DNA of 64,000 nt from Cricetomys ansorgei (GCA_026225945.1 JAMJFZ010000199.1:67372501-67436500); one strand, 5' to 3'; counted from the first letter of the stretch, positions 46,200-57,764 are shown. Translations and numbers: made by a program. The notes: generated by a model not told the origin, from the letters alone.

Positions 46200-46690
46200 A
46201 ATATACTTAGACCACAGTGGTCTCCACATTAACCTCTCTTGTCCCCACCCTCACTCTTAGTTCTCTCATCTGCCAATGTTTCAACTTAAGGAATTCTACA
46301 CACCTTAAAAATTCATCTGTAGAAATTAAATATTCACTTAAATATTTGCTATAGCAATTCTAACTTTCATATATGTGTGTACATTGTACACGGGTTACCC
46401 CCATCCTTTACTCCCTCCCTCCAGCTCGCTAGCCTCCCTAAATATTTTTCATCTCCTTCCCCACTTCATATCTTTTTTTTAATAACTCGTTAAGTCCAAT
46501 TGGTGATATCCATATGCACATGTGGGTGAGCATTCGGTGGGAAATGGGCAACTTACCAAGGCCCCCTCTCCCAAAGGGTCTGTCCCACACTCAGCAGCTG
46601 TCAACTGCCATTAGCGCCTCAGCTAGGAGTGGTTCATCAGGAGCCCTGCTCATTCTATGTTCCTCTCTCTGTCGACTTCTCTAAGATGAG
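46200..46690. mobile_element. L1/Lx-type LINE fragment
   Basis: 'cttttttttaataactcgttaagtccaattggtgatatccatatgcacatgtgggtgagcattcggtgggaaatgggcaacttaccaaggcc' and 'agcagctgtcaactgccattagcgcctcagctaggagtggttcatcaggagccc' form a characteristic segment of rodent Lx/L1 elements. Orientation not assigned. Confidence 0.6.
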
Positions 46691-46833
46691 CACTTCTCTT
46701 CCTATGCTCTCAATTAACAACTGACCATGGGTTTGTAAGTCGACATAGTTATCCAAGAGCTTTTTTTCTGATCTATCTCTACTAACATAAAATGTACATG
46801 GACACCTTCTGAGACTTTAAACCATCTTTTGAA

Positions 46834-46834
<1 letters not shown>

Positions 46835-46884
<50 letters not shown>
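46835..46884. repeat. (AC)n microsatellite
   Basis: About 24 AC units. Confidence 0.98.
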
Positions 46885-46888
<4 letters not shown>

Positions 46889-47299
46889 TTCTTGTGGCTT
46901 CATGCCCTCCAACCAAAAGCTCCATTCATCAGAACAAGGCAGTCACCAGTGTCTACTCTCCCACTTGGTGTCCTGAATCATCCAGCAAAGCTGTCAGCGG
47001 CCACTGACTTAACATGTTTCAAGTTTCTTCTACTGCCTCCACTCCCACTGCCTTGATCTGGATTGCTACATCTTTGCCTCCATGTACCCGACAGTTCCCA
47101 TTCCAGAGACTGTCCCTGGCCTTCACACCTCCTATCTTCTCTTGCTACACTGGAGGCAGAATGGAAAGCTTCAAGCCACAGGTATTAAGCTGCATTTCCT
47201 GCTGTAATGTTTGCATATCACTCACATTTGGATCTAGATAAAACTAAATTCCTCTGTAAGGTATCTAAGACCCAGTTTGGCTCAGTCTGCACTTAACCA
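46885..47299. other. Noncoding DNA, possibly start of an L2 element
   Basis: C/T-rich, with some resemblance to L2 but not enough to call. Confidence 0.35.
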
Positions 47300-47730
47300 T
47301 CCACCCTTCTCTCTTTCCATCCATGCCTCAAGCCTACCCCAGGGACTTTGTACCCATATATCCCTTAGTGTGCAGTACCCTATGCAACTCCTAGTCCTCA
47401 CATTGGCTTTACCTTTTATCTGAAATACCCTCAACTCCATACCCCATGTTTGTCTATCTAACCTTCCATTCATGTCCCACTCTAGATACCTTTCCTCTGA
47501 GAAGCCTCCTGCCAGCACCTAGTCAACCTTCTAGTCTCCTCTCATAGCATATCCCTGCAAGAGCCTCTACTGTGGTAGTCTGGTGATTTCTCCATTCTGT
47601 TCCTCCTCATAGTCTGTATACTTCTTAAGGAGAAAAACATTATATTCAGCTCTCTAAGCTTCGATAACAGAGCAGGAGTAATATCGTGTACCTAGGAAAT
47701 GTATGTGGACTAGATGAGTCATGTGATATG
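47300..47730 (+). mobile_element. L2 LINE 3' region
   Basis: 'ttttatctgaaataccctcaactccatacc', 'cttccattcatgtcccactctagatacctttcctctgagaagcctcctgcc', 'cctactgtggtagtctggtg' and 'cctcatagtctgtatacttcttaaggag' follow L2 in order ('...tggaatgcccttcc', 'tccaggaagccttccctg', 'agactgtgagctccttgagg'). Confidence 0.7.
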
Positions 47731-47868
47731 CAAACTCTTTCCATGGCAAAAGCTGAGAATATTATTACCCCAGGGAGGTAAGACTCCTACTTGAAGGACA
47801 CAGTTAATTTGTTAGATAGTCAACACTAGATTGTCTGTTTTCAACTGTCTTATATGTTTAGATGAGGG

Positions 47869-47891
47869 TGTGTGTGTGTGTGTGTGTGTGC
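47869..47891. repeat. (GT)n microsatellite
   Basis: About 11 GT units next to an inverted ID element. Confidence 0.95.
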
Positions 47892-47893
47892 AT

Positions 47894-47972
47894 GTGTTAT
47901 AGATGATCGAAGCCAGGGCCTTGTGCAAGAGAGGCAAACACCGTACCAAACTGAGCCACATCTCCAGCACTG
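47894..47972 (-). mobile_element. ID/B4-type SINE fragment
   Basis: 'atcgaagccagggccttgtgcaagagaggcaaacaccgtaccaaactgagccacatctccagca' is the inverted ID body ('gaaccagggccttgcacttgctaggcaagcgctctaccactgagctacatccccagcc'). Confidence 0.85.
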
Positions 47973-48079
47973 ATGTTTACGCTCTTATTCATGTTTTTCT
48001 ATACCAGGCTTCTCATACTCTCTTAGAAGGTGTCCGCAGCGGCTAAACACCCTAAAATGTGCATGCTCCAAGAAAACAT

Positions 48080-48137
48080 TAAGTATATATGTATATATTA
48101 TATATATATGAATGTGTGAATATATATATATGAATAA
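48080..48137. repeat. TA-rich microsatellite
   Basis: TATATATG/TATATATTATATATATATG/AATATATATATATG units, imperfect. Confidence 0.9.
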
Positions 48138-48945
48138 AACATAAATAAAAAATTGTTCAAGTAAATGCTAAAGTCAAAGGGATTTAACTGGCTGTTGGGG
48201 AGAAACAGAGGCAATGGCATGTCAGTGACGGCTGAATGGGAGCTTCCTTGAGACATGCCCAAGAGTTTCACCTGGTTGGGAAAAGCAGACAAATCTGAGA
48301 AAGAGAGTGAGTCAGAATCTTCTTTGGCATTCCAGCTGCAGCTCACATCCATGCAGGAAATTCCTGTTGGAAGCTGTGCTCCTGGGAAACACTCTTCCAG
48401 AAACAGGTGGCTTTCCCTCTGGCATAGTTATGTGCACAATGTTCTCTCACCCCTTGAGATAGTACACACCCTGTCTCTTCACTATCCTTACCAATCCCCA
48501 CAGCTGAAGACTGTGATGTCACTTCAAACATCTGTCTAAGTACAGCAAAATTAGAAACAAAGTTCTCAGGAGGAAAGGAACAACCTCCCTGTGTCATGAA
48601 GCCAAATGAAGAAAAGCTGTAACTTTGTTTAAAATATGAGGCAAGCCATCAAAGACTGGAGCAGAAAAAAAAATACCCAAAGTAAAGTAAGAGTGAGTAC
48701 CAGGCAGCCAGAACTCCTAGCGAATGCCCAGCTGGAGACTTTTCCGACAGAGACTCGTCTAGTTTTCTGTGTCTTGTGAAATGTCTGATTAAACACTTAG
48801 TCTGGGTGGTCTTGGTGTTCGACTGCCAGGACATGCCTGCTACATCAGAGGGATGTAACATGTAATGAATAATAATTTAATTTTTAATCTATTATTGAGA
48901 TTGTCATTGTTTTCTGAATCATTCTAAATGTTGGGATCATCACTT
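48138..48945. other. Unique noncoding DNA
   Basis: Nothing recognised. Overlapping frames on both strands at 48255-48597 lack supporting motifs. Confidence 0.4.
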
Positions 48946-48949
48946 ACCC

Positions 48950-49115
48950 CAGAGTCTAACAAACTTATATTCATTCATACATTCATTCACTCAACGAATA
49001 TGTACTCAGCTCACATCCTGAGAGGACCTGTTGTAGTGCTGGAAGTTCTCTGAAGCCAATACTACATTCATTCATTCACACACTAAATCAGTATGCATTC
49101 ACTCAACACATGACA
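48950..49115 (-). mobile_element. L2-type 3' end with TTCA repeats
   Basis: 'tattcattcatacattcattcactcaacgaatatgtactcag...gagaggacctgttgtagtgctggaag' resembles the inverted L2 3' end ('(ATTC)n aacaaatatttattgagcacctactatgtgcc...'). The ATTCATTCA motif recurs about 100 bases on (49,067-49,078), suggesting two pieces. Confidence 0.5.
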
Positions 49116-49829
49116 CTTAAAATAATTTGTTCTACCAGTGGAATCCCCACAGCAAACGTTTTACAGTTACGCAGAGAAAGTTACAGCAAAGAAGAGACTT
49201 GGTTCAGAAGTAGGTGCCAAAGGGTGAAATAATTACCTCAGAAGGAGACACTGGAGCTGCAGCCAGAATAAGTTGCAGGTGTCCCTGTGTTTACAGAAGA
49301 AAGAGGGATATCAGAGGATGGAGTTCCATGGACTGCTAAACATGAGCAAGAAGGCCAGAGGGTAGAAGAGAATGCCGTGACAGGAGGGGACAGTAATAGA
49401 GGCTACAATGAGGTCCATCTCAGGGTGGGAACATAGTTAAGGTTTGGAGAAAGGGTTTCAGCTTTAATCTGGGTTACAAAAGCACAGAAGTGATTTGAGC
49501 CATCAAATTTGATTTCAATTTCCAACTATCTAACGAGCTGCTGTGTGCAGAGGCTCACTTGGGAGGCCGTCCTGTCAACTCAGAGCCTGATTGATTAGTT
49601 CAAGTAAAAGGTGAAGGGACCAGACCCAGAGTAATTATAGTGAGTCTTGAAAGATAGCCAGGGTGACAACTGTGCCCTTTCCTTCTTCTTCCCTCAGTGG
49701 TCCCCAGTCTCTATGGGGCTCCACTCAGACATTTATCTGAGACGTGAAGCAGTATGTTTACTTCTGCGGCATCATTATTGCACGCCAACTCCCATTACTT
49801 GATTACATGCAGCTCTTACCTGCACGGCT
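49116..49829. other. Unique noncoding DNA
   Basis: Nothing recognised. Confidence 0.4.
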
Positions 49830-50330
49830 ACCTATCAGGCCATCCTATGTTTCATTTGATCTAACTTTTCTAATCTGTCTTCCACTGTGCAGCTGGAAAG
49901 AAGAGAGCATTCTGCACAACTACTGATCTTTCATGGCTGCCCATGACCTTCAGAGGACAGGGAACACTTAACAGGCTGGCTCCCAGACTCTCAGTGATGT
50001 CACCTCTCCATGTCTCACTAGCATCAGTGGACAACACTTCACCCTGGCCTTTATTCCTCAGCTCTGCCTTATACCTACTTCACAGAACGTCTTGTTCCAT
50101 TTGCATGTCATTCCCCACACCCATGAGCCTTCCCTCCATTCTTCATATACAAATCCTTTCAGACCTGAGCTGATGTCTCCTCTTTCATACACAAACACCT
50201 TGATAGCCTCTCTCGGGAAATAAGCAGAAGTCCCTTCTCCTGGCTTATATAACCTCAAGCATTTCCTGGTGCATTCCTCTCAGTGACTACGTTTTATACT
50301 CCAAACAAATTCTAAGTTTATTTAAATGGC
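49830..50330 (+). mobile_element. L2 LINE fragment
   Basis: 'ctactgatctttcatggctgcccatgacc', 'cttcacagaacgtcttgttccatttgcatgtcattccccacacccatgagcc', 'caaatcctttcagacctgagctgatgtctcctctttc...ccttgatagcctctctcgggaa' follow L2 in order, including the segment that normally reads 'tcagctcaaatgtcacctcctccaggaagcc'. Confidence 0.65.
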
Positions 50331-51640
50331 ATTGGCCAGTTCATGGTGAAACTTCAAGGGCTGGCACCAGGAAAGTCTGAGGGCAAGGAAGTTTACATAA
50401 ATTCACCACACCAAATTATCAGGATGCTACTCCATCAACACCAAAAGTGGAGGCCACAGAGGACTGGTTCATAGTATCAGTTTCCTTTTTGATATCGGGA
50501 TCCCACTCTATTACAACTTCAGAGATTCTTGTTCAACCACCTAAAAACAATTCACGTTTTGGCAGAAGCACTCAACATTGCTAAGCACCCATGGTCCAGG
50601 AAACCCCAAAACATTAGAGATGTCATGAATTTGCAGTAACTCTCTCAAATAATATCAGATCTCATAAATACACCTTCCAGTTAGTTAAACAAAGGACTTC
50701 TTGCAGGCTGGACAGTGTGGCAAAACATTTTACCTGGAAAAGAGTTGGAGTGAGATATCCAACAAACCCCAAAGGCCAAGAATCATGTTCAAACCTGATT
50801 TACAAGGAAAGAAATTGGTTCCTCATGGCAGTGGTGGCATTCATCTTAGAAGCATAGAGTTTTGGACAAGTTGAGAGGTTTGATGGGAAGCATGGATGGA
50901 GGATCAGAGATGAACAATCAGAGTTGTAATCTTAGTAAAGAGAACAGAAGTCAATGTATGTGAGCATCAAAAGAGAGTTAGGCAGGGCCTAATCCTCCAG
51001 GCCATTTATAGATGATGGAACCAAGGTCAGAAAATGGGAGACAGTCCAGCAGTCCTATAAGCAAGTTATGTCCCTGAATCAGAACCACAGATCACTGTAC
51101 TCCCCACTCTCGTGGACTCTTACATCTAACCAAAAGCCCCCCGCCATCTTTCTCTCTTTATATCCCTTCCACCCTCCCTCCCTTTCTTCCTTCCTCCCTC
51201 TATCTATTTCAATTTCTCTTTTGTAGATTAAATACAGAGGGGAAAAAGGATTTGCAGCATTTAAAATGATTCTGGAACCTTCTATAATTGTCAACTATAT
51301 TTTTCATTTGAAAGTCACATGCCATTTTTCTTACTTTGTATCTTCTGAGCCTATCTGGGAAGTTAACCATCATTATGATACCTTACAGAGAAGGCAAGTG
51401 GCTGAGGGAATAGAATGATTTACTGAAGGTCACAGAGAGCTAACAAGAAGAGGAGACAGGGCTTTAGAGTGCATCTTATCTGATACTGTGCAATTAAGCT
51501 CAGGGATGTTGCTCATTTTCTAGAAGAGAAATGAAGTGAAAGAGAGCGTGTGCTTGTGCTTAGTATTTTATGGGTCATAGGAAGATTTTTTTTTTCTACA
51601 CAGCTATCACTTTACTCCAAGTGCTCATCAATGTGAAATT
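50331..51640. other. Mostly unique noncoding DNA
   Basis: A possible inverted MIR lies at about 50,995-51,090 ('ccatttatagatgatggaaccaaggtcagaaaatggga') and a CT-rich tract at about 51,149-51,215. No gene. Confidence 0.4.
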
Positions 51641-51644
51641 GGTA

Positions 51645-51755
51645 TCAAAAGCTGTATGCTACAAACAAGGAAACTGAGGCAAAAGGAGAGTCTATCACCC
51701 GAGCTCTCAGCCCTATTGGAGCCAGAGTTCAATCATATGCTTTCTGAAGCCAGTT
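51645..51755 (-). mobile_element. MIR SINE fragment
   Basis: 'acaaacaaggaaactgaggcaaaaggagagtctatcacccgagctctcagccctattggagccagagttcaa' follows the inverted MIR core. Confidence 0.65.
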
Positions 51756-52929
51756 TATATGAGTCTCCATTATATGAAAGCTGAGTTAAAGAGGGAAATT
51801 GAAGGAAGAGAAATACATTCTAAGATTAAAATATTCCATCTGAAATACTCAGCAAATGTTATATGAAAGCCATTCAGTATCAGGTTACAAAAATGAAGTG
51901 AAAAGAAATAAACATTTTTGAGGCAAAGTTTGTCTGCGTTCCCCTTCACTCTGCTTCACTGGGATGATTGTAAAAACTGCACAGCAGACAAGCAAGCATC
52001 CCTCAGGCTTGCTGCACCCTGAGACATGGAGGTACCAGGGGCAGGCTTCATGGTGCCTCTTTCAGAACTGGTGGCCAGGTTGCTGGTAAAGCCCAATCTC
52101 TCACTGAGCAGCATTCACCACAGGTTGTAGGACACAAGAGAGACAGAGTAAGCAGAGGTCTGCTTACTCTCGTGGAGCATAGCATCTAGAGAAAAGAGAC
52201 ATATGTGTACAAGCAATGACACAGCATAGACTGCTAGTCACAACAGGTACAAAGTGTCAGGGAAGCACATGAGAGGATCAAGGCAGGCTCCAGATATGAT
52301 GGAGCCTTTGAACTAGGCCACATCATGAAGAAGAAAGTGAGAAATGGTTACTTTCTGCAAAGACACCAGCATGGGCAAAACCAGAAGCACAAAAGAACAG
52401 AGAAGAGAAGAGCAGAGGCCTGACTCTTTTCAGAGGTTACAGTTTCTTTAGCAGTGAAATCAGGTTCATCAAATAAATGTAGCATTACAGAGCCGAGTTG
52501 GATTGAAACAATTGCAGCTCACAGGGAACTCACAGGGTATGCAACATCTAAAAGTGTCCTCACTTTGTGCAAACATCTGTTTGCACTATCAGATGTTTGA
52601 TCCCACTCTGTGCTACACAGAACTCACTGTTTGGAAAGAGAGAAGCATAACTTTTCATGGCAAAGCTCTTGACCTTCAGCAGTCATAAACAAGGAGGACA
52701 TGCAATGTTTCCCCCAATAAAGCTCTCTTTATATTGCTCTGGTGTCTCTAGAACAAGACAGTGTTCAAACCATGACTCACTGACTAAAAGTTCTACTCTT
52801 TCCATGTGATATCTATGTAATACCTTGCTAGTTCTGAAGGTTTTTCTTTCGAAAATGATTTTCTTAAAATCACATTAGTCATCAGACTTTAAAATCCTGC
52901 CTCATTTGTATCCTCTACCATTCCATTTG
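51756..52929. other. Unique noncoding DNA
   Basis: No confident repeat. An interlocking pair of short inverted repeats lies at 52567-52598 (see findings). Confidence 0.4.
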
Positions 52930-52934
52930 ATTGT

Positions 52935-53100
52935 TACAAGAGCCTAGAAAACTCTAAAGATTGCTACTATTCCATTCCATAGAGAAGAGAAATACCAGCA
53001 ATGTAAGAGCAATTCAAGGTCATACAACAGGTGTATGATGAAGCCAGAGTTCAAACCCATTTTTGTCTCCAGAATCTTCCCCTGTTTCCTCTACATTACA
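52935..53100 (-). mobile_element. MIR SINE fragment
   Basis: 'ccattccatagagaagagaaataccagcaatgtaagagcaattcaaggtcatacaacaggtgtatgatgaagccagagttcaaaccca' is a good match to the inverted MIR core. Confidence 0.75.
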
Positions 53101-54349
53101 GTGTAACATTTCCCTAGAATATATTGTCCTCATTGTGGCATAAATTCCCAGATGAAATGCTGGCCAGATCACAACCTCTTGGGTAACACAACTACATCAT
53201 AAATTAAAAGCCCAATTAAAGAACATACCCTTTTAACTGGGACTTATCACAGTCCCCTGAGACTGGGATATAAAAGGAGAGTCTTTTCACAGTCAGTGGC
53301 TACCTATCCTGGAAATTCTTCAGAAATCTGCTTGACTCCATGAAGAGCTTTCTGACTCGAATTACTCATCTAACACAACACAACCTCTTGGTGTCTTCTG
53401 AGGTTCTTCTCCCAGCTGAACTGTGTTAAAATCATGATCCAAACTGCAGCCCTCTCTCTGGCTCAAAGATGCAGTTACCATCGTACAGTATAGACACCTC
53501 AGGTCCATCTAGGGGGTTAAAATAAACTTAACATTAAGAGCACTGAAACCCAGTGGAAAACATTGCACTCAGAGTTTATATGAGGAGCTGAAGTATAGTT
53601 CTCTTCTTTAGATGTCTGCAAGTGGGATTGTTTGCCAGTGGCCAAGGGCCAGAGGGTGTCTCTGAGATCGAGGCAATTTTTGATTTGCTGGCTTCAGGGA
53701 GGAAAGAAAAAGTAGGCAAGGAGAATGGGATGGGAGTCTTGAAGCTGGTTGAAAATTTTATTTCTGTTACCATCCCAACATCCAAAGCATTTTATATATA
53801 GCACAATAAACTTCAGGGGTACTCCTGGGTCCCCAAACCTTAAGAGTTTCTACTACTTTGTCTAAATAGCCCCTGTGATGATTGTGTTTAAAGCTGGTTT
53901 TACATATGAAAAGCTGCTGTATGTTATGGCCCCTTTCTATGCCACAAACTATATTGCACACTGCACTCACACCCCAAAAAGAGGGTCTCTGAGTCAGCCT
54001 GCCCCACATAGAACAGAGACCATAGCCCCCTCCACCTCAACAAGGTCTTTTTTTTTTCTTTTTTTTTGAGCCTGCCTTGGGTTCAGTGGCTCAGGGACCC
54101 GAACACTCAGGGGCCTGAATGAGGCCCCGGGGACCATCACAATCACCTAATTGCAGCAATGGCCTTTCTTGCTCCCTCAAGTCTTGTCCACAAGTGGGGC
54201 AAGATCAGAGGACAGTGATATCTGGGAGAAAATAGAGAAAGATCAAAACACATTTCACGGTAGTATCTCCACTCAATAATAGAAAGCCATCCAACTAGCA
54301 ACCACACTTCCAGAAACGTCACTGGCACAGAGGAAAGAGTTTTACAGCT
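53101..54349. other. Noncoding DNA flanking the GC-rich block
   Basis: Nothing recognised except T-runs at about 54,048-54,068. GC content rises from about 54,070 towards the CpG-rich block. Confidence 0.4.
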
Positions 54350-55180
54350 GGTGACCCCAGAGCGTTCTCACCTACCTGTCTCCCACTGCAGAGTTCTCTT
54401 TTACCTCCTAGGGCCCAGTTCCCGCTATGGTCCTGCTCTCTTCTTGTCGCCTTCTCCAGCAGCCAACACTGGCAGCGACTGTGGGAGGACCAAGGAGTCC
54501 GCGGCACCTGCGAGCTCTGTCTCAGGTCTCCACAGTGAGGCTGCCCGGAGGAGGAGCAAGCTGATGCTGCCCTCACCGCCGCCGCTGCTGCCACTGCCGC
54601 CGTGGTGCTGATGCGGTTGCTATGGTTATGGAACTCCGCAGCTGCCCCCTCTTGGTGCAACAGCTGCCCGGCCACCGCGGCTTCCTGGCAGCCCCAGCTA
54701 AGGTGCCGGAGGCAAGATTATGAATGTTGTTAAGGGAATTCTTCCCCCGCCTAAGAGAAGACTGAGAGCCTGCACTTAAGCCCTGGCCGAGTCTCCGGGC
54801 TCTGCTCACCTCCAGCGCCCTTGCTCTTCTCCTCCCCAGCCAGGACCTAAGGCCAGACTCCAGCACCACAGAGCACGTTCTCAAGGCCTAGAGAGCCGGC
54901 CCTGCCGCTCGGCTGGGCTCCTGCAGCCTCTGCGCACCGCGGTACTCTGCGAGACTGGCTGGGAGGCGCCTTTTGCTTCTCCCACCTCTGTCCGCTTGAA
55001 GAGCCTAGGCGCGCCAGGATGCCCTGCGGCCAAACCCCGCCCATTCACAGGCTCTCCTGCCACCCCGCCCGGCCTGTGGAGGGCGCAAGACGCTGGACCA
55101 GAGAAATCTGGCCCCAGCCAGCCCCAGATGGCCAGGAGCATGCTCAGTCTCCAAGCTGGGATTGTCCTCCAGAGCCACAA
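54350..55180. promoter_or_regulatory. CpG-rich, GC-rich block: candidate promoter/first exon
   Basis: This is the only stretch of the window dense in CpG: about 40 by hand count in about 830 bases, against near absence elsewhere, with high GC. It has GCC/GCT trinucleotide runs (54,575-54,602), a GC box-like CCCCGCCC (55,037 region), ETS-type TTCC cores, an X-box-like motif (54616-54629), and on the minus strand a strong splice-donor string CAGGTAGGTGAG ending at 54367. There is no ATG on the minus strand between 54377 and 54675, so an exon there would be 5' UTR. Plus-strand ATGs (for example 54427) open only short frames. Gene identity and transcription direction are unknown. Confidence 0.6.
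54367..54378 (-). promoter_or_regulatory. Candidate splice donor (tandem GT sites)
   Basis: Reading the minus strand, CAG|GTAGGTGAG gives two overlapping donor sites four bases apart (CAG|GTAGGT and TAG|GTGAGA), both close to the consensus. They lie at the lower edge of the GC-rich block, where a first exon transcribed leftwards would end. Inference only. Confidence 0.35.
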
Positions 55181-56649
55181 GACTGAGATGCAGCTGTAAG
55201 GAAAAGATTCTTTTCATACCCCAGGGGAGAGGGGTATTAAACTTGGGAGAAGTGGGCAGAGGCAACAAGTACATGCCCAAGAAAGGCTGAAAGCACGCAG
55301 AGACCCATAGTGCTACTTCTAAATGTGCAGCGACTGTTAGGTAACGGCTCATCCATCATTTACAAAGGTTCTTCATGCTAGACACTGGAGATTCAGAGGT
55401 GTGCTAATTTGGTTCACCGAGAAGATGAGAACAATGGGGAAACACAAGCCAACTCCCATCTACTGGTCATTCTTCAGCGGGCAGTTTGCCTGGGAATGCA
55501 TCACCCCACCATCTCTGTGCCAAGAAGTTCTTGTGTCCTACTTGTTACAGGTGACAACAGCCTTTTAGGTGAAACCAGTGCTGGGACTTAGAAGCACAAT
55601 GTTTTGTCTATTAGACTAAGCTGTGTTAACTCACACCAGCTATAAAGTCAGATTGTAGTAAGAGCGCTGGGAGGGAAAGCCACTTGTGAGAAGGTGATGG
55701 TGATGAAAGGGGAAGAACATTCCAGAATGAGAGGGGCAAGCAAAAGCCCCAAAACTAGACAGGCAGGATTGTTTCACATCCAGTAAGGCTAGAGCAGAGG
55801 GAGCCAGGGAAGATGAGACAAGAACTCAGTGCACACCAAAGACTGGAGGGGCCAAGAGAAAGGGTTAGACTTGACCTTGAACACAGTGGAGACACTGAAG
55901 GCATTTAAGCATGGGAAAGGCTAGGCCATTGTGTTAAGAAGATTGTCTACTTGGCTACTTTGACAGTGAGTGTTAAGCTGCCATAGGGTTGCCATAAAGG
56001 GTTGTTGGCACAGAGACCGGAGCAAATGACCCATCTGCTTGCTGATCCTCTCCACAGCATCCAGCCAAGCCTAGAACAATGCACACGACCGTAAATACTG
56101 GAAGAAGGGCTAATAAAGGAATGTTTATTTCTCCATTGGGGAAAATGAGGGCCTTTCTTTTGCAAATATTTGTCCTTGAAATATGATCAAAATCAGATGA
56201 CATCTATTTTGCATTTCAGTTCTATGCAACCTTACATTGGAAAGTCAAGGCAAGCCTCCAATTTTTTTTTCCATCTGCACTTACAGGTCTCCAGCAGAGT
56301 AAGTATGCTGGGATGATTGTTCCCTTGTATTGGAACATGTTTCAAGCATCTAAATTAGAAAGCTCTGTGATATGTTAAGTGAAAAAGCAAAGTGCAGAAT
56401 AATGTTTCAAGTAGCATAGCTCTTGTGACTCAAGGAGAGAAACACTCAGGCAAATTTGTATTTTCTTGTTTGATATTGGCATGGGAATACACTGGGGGGG
56501 CTAAGTAAGAAACTTCGAGAGATAGCTAATCCTGGTAAGGGCTGGGAGAAAATTGAGTGGAAAAGTTTGGAGTGGGAATGAGACTTTCAATGTACTCATC
56601 TGTAAAATATATTTTCATGGAGAGAGAGGAACACATATAATCTACACTA
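55181..56649. other. Mostly unique noncoding DNA
   Basis: CpG density falls sharply after 55,180. 55,930-56,150 may hold a very old repeat ending in an L2-like 3' part ('agcctagaacaatgcacac...gtaaatactgg'). An open minus-strand frame at 55973-56203 has a hydrophobic run but no other sign of being real. Confidence 0.4.
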
Positions 56650-56745
56650 GTCTCAAATTTTCTGTGTTGCTAAGACTGGTCTCGAACTCATGATCCTCCT
56701 ACTTCAATCTCCTGGGGGCTGGAATTTCAGGCTTGTTACTTGATG
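56650..56745 (-). mobile_element. B4/B1-type SINE fragment
   Basis: 'tctgtgttgctaagactggtctcgaactcatgatcctcctacttcaatctcctgggggctggaatttcaggc' is an inverted 7SL-type SINE right part. Confidence 0.75.
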
Positions 56746-57050
56746 TCTGTAAAACTTTTTATATTTTGAACCAACAGATAAATAACATAGTTCGTGTATA
56801 TACATGTACCATGGCACATATTACAATCAGATCTATCATCAAAGATACATCATCACCTCCCTCCTGTCCCCTCTGTGGCAAAATGGAATCATGAATTATT
56901 TATATGAAGCCCTTCCTCTTAAAATCATACTCATGGATCAGCCATTATGATACTCATAGGTCTTTTGACTGGAGTGATGGCTTCTGTGTCTAGCCATCCC
57001 CTGATATTATACCTTCCTTGTAGCTGGGCCCATCCACTCCTTAGCAGGTG
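56746..57050. other. Unique noncoding DNA
   Basis: Nothing recognised. Confidence 0.4.
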
Positions 57051-57057
57051 CATTTGT

Positions 57058-57425
57058 TCAATTTTAACTAACTTGACACAATCTAAAAACACTTGGAAAG
57101 ATACTATCAATGAAGGATCATCTAGATTTGGGGGATTACCTTGATTATTAATTAATTGTGTTAATTAAATATGTTAATTTAAATTGTGTTAAATAATTAT
57201 GATAATGGTGGGAAGACCTGTTCACTGCAGGTGGTACCATTGCCTCTGCATGGGAACATTCATTGTTCTCAGCTGATTATGGATTTAAGTTTATCAATTC
57301 CCTCAAGTTCCTGTTGCTATGATGAACTGTAACATAGAGCTGTGAGCTAAAATAAGCTCTTTGTCTCCTAAATTGTTTTTGTCGGGCATTTTATCAAAGG
57401 GATAAGAGATAAAACTAAGATAATT
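57058..57425 (+). mobile_element. MT/ORR1-type MaLR LTR
   Basis: 'caattttaactaacttgacacaatctaaaaacacttgg', 'ggtgggaagacctgttcactgcaggtggtaccattgcc', 'gagctgtgagctaaaataagctctttgtctcctaaattgtttttgtcgggcattttatcaaa' follow a MaLR LTR from 5' to 3'. An AT-rich TTAATT repeat patch lies at 57,144-57,202. Confidence 0.82.
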
Positions 57426-57721
57426 CCCAAGCCCTGAACAACTAGACCTTTGTCTAGGCCTCTAGGGAAAAGTCCTATGAAGGTCCCTCAGAGAAGCAAA
57501 AGAAACTTGACATTCTGGTGATTGAGTAAAGAATCCATGGCAAACAGGCCAACGTTTCTGGTTGGAAGGCAAGTTTTCAACAGTGACACCCTGTGGTACT
57601 GAGAAGCAAGTGTCAAGAAGAGCTCTCAGACTCAACACTACATGTGTGGAGAGAGTCATAAGGCCTCTCCTTGGAAGTGAACAAGCCTCATGGTTTTAGG
57701 TCAATTTGGGAGGAGCAAGAT

Positions 57722-57723
<2 letters not shown>

Positions 57724-57764
<41 letters not shown>
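57724..57764. repeat. (AC)n microsatellite
   Basis: About 20 AC units. Confidence 0.98.

Noticed and set aside
48950..49115. Spaced ATTCATTCA repeats considered as a CRISPR-like array
   Set aside because: The repeats are short, irregular and belong to an L2-type 3' end. CRISPR arrays do not occur in mammalian DNA.
54319..54675. Alanine-rich 118-codon frame on the minus strand in the GC-rich block
   Set aside because: It starts with GTG rather than ATG, and the alanine run is a frame of the GCC/GCT repeats. GC-rich DNA gives long open frames by chance.
55973..56203. 76-codon frame with a hydrophobic segment on the minus strand
   Set aside because: A single membrane-like stretch occurs often by chance. 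No splice sites, homologue or conservation could be shown.
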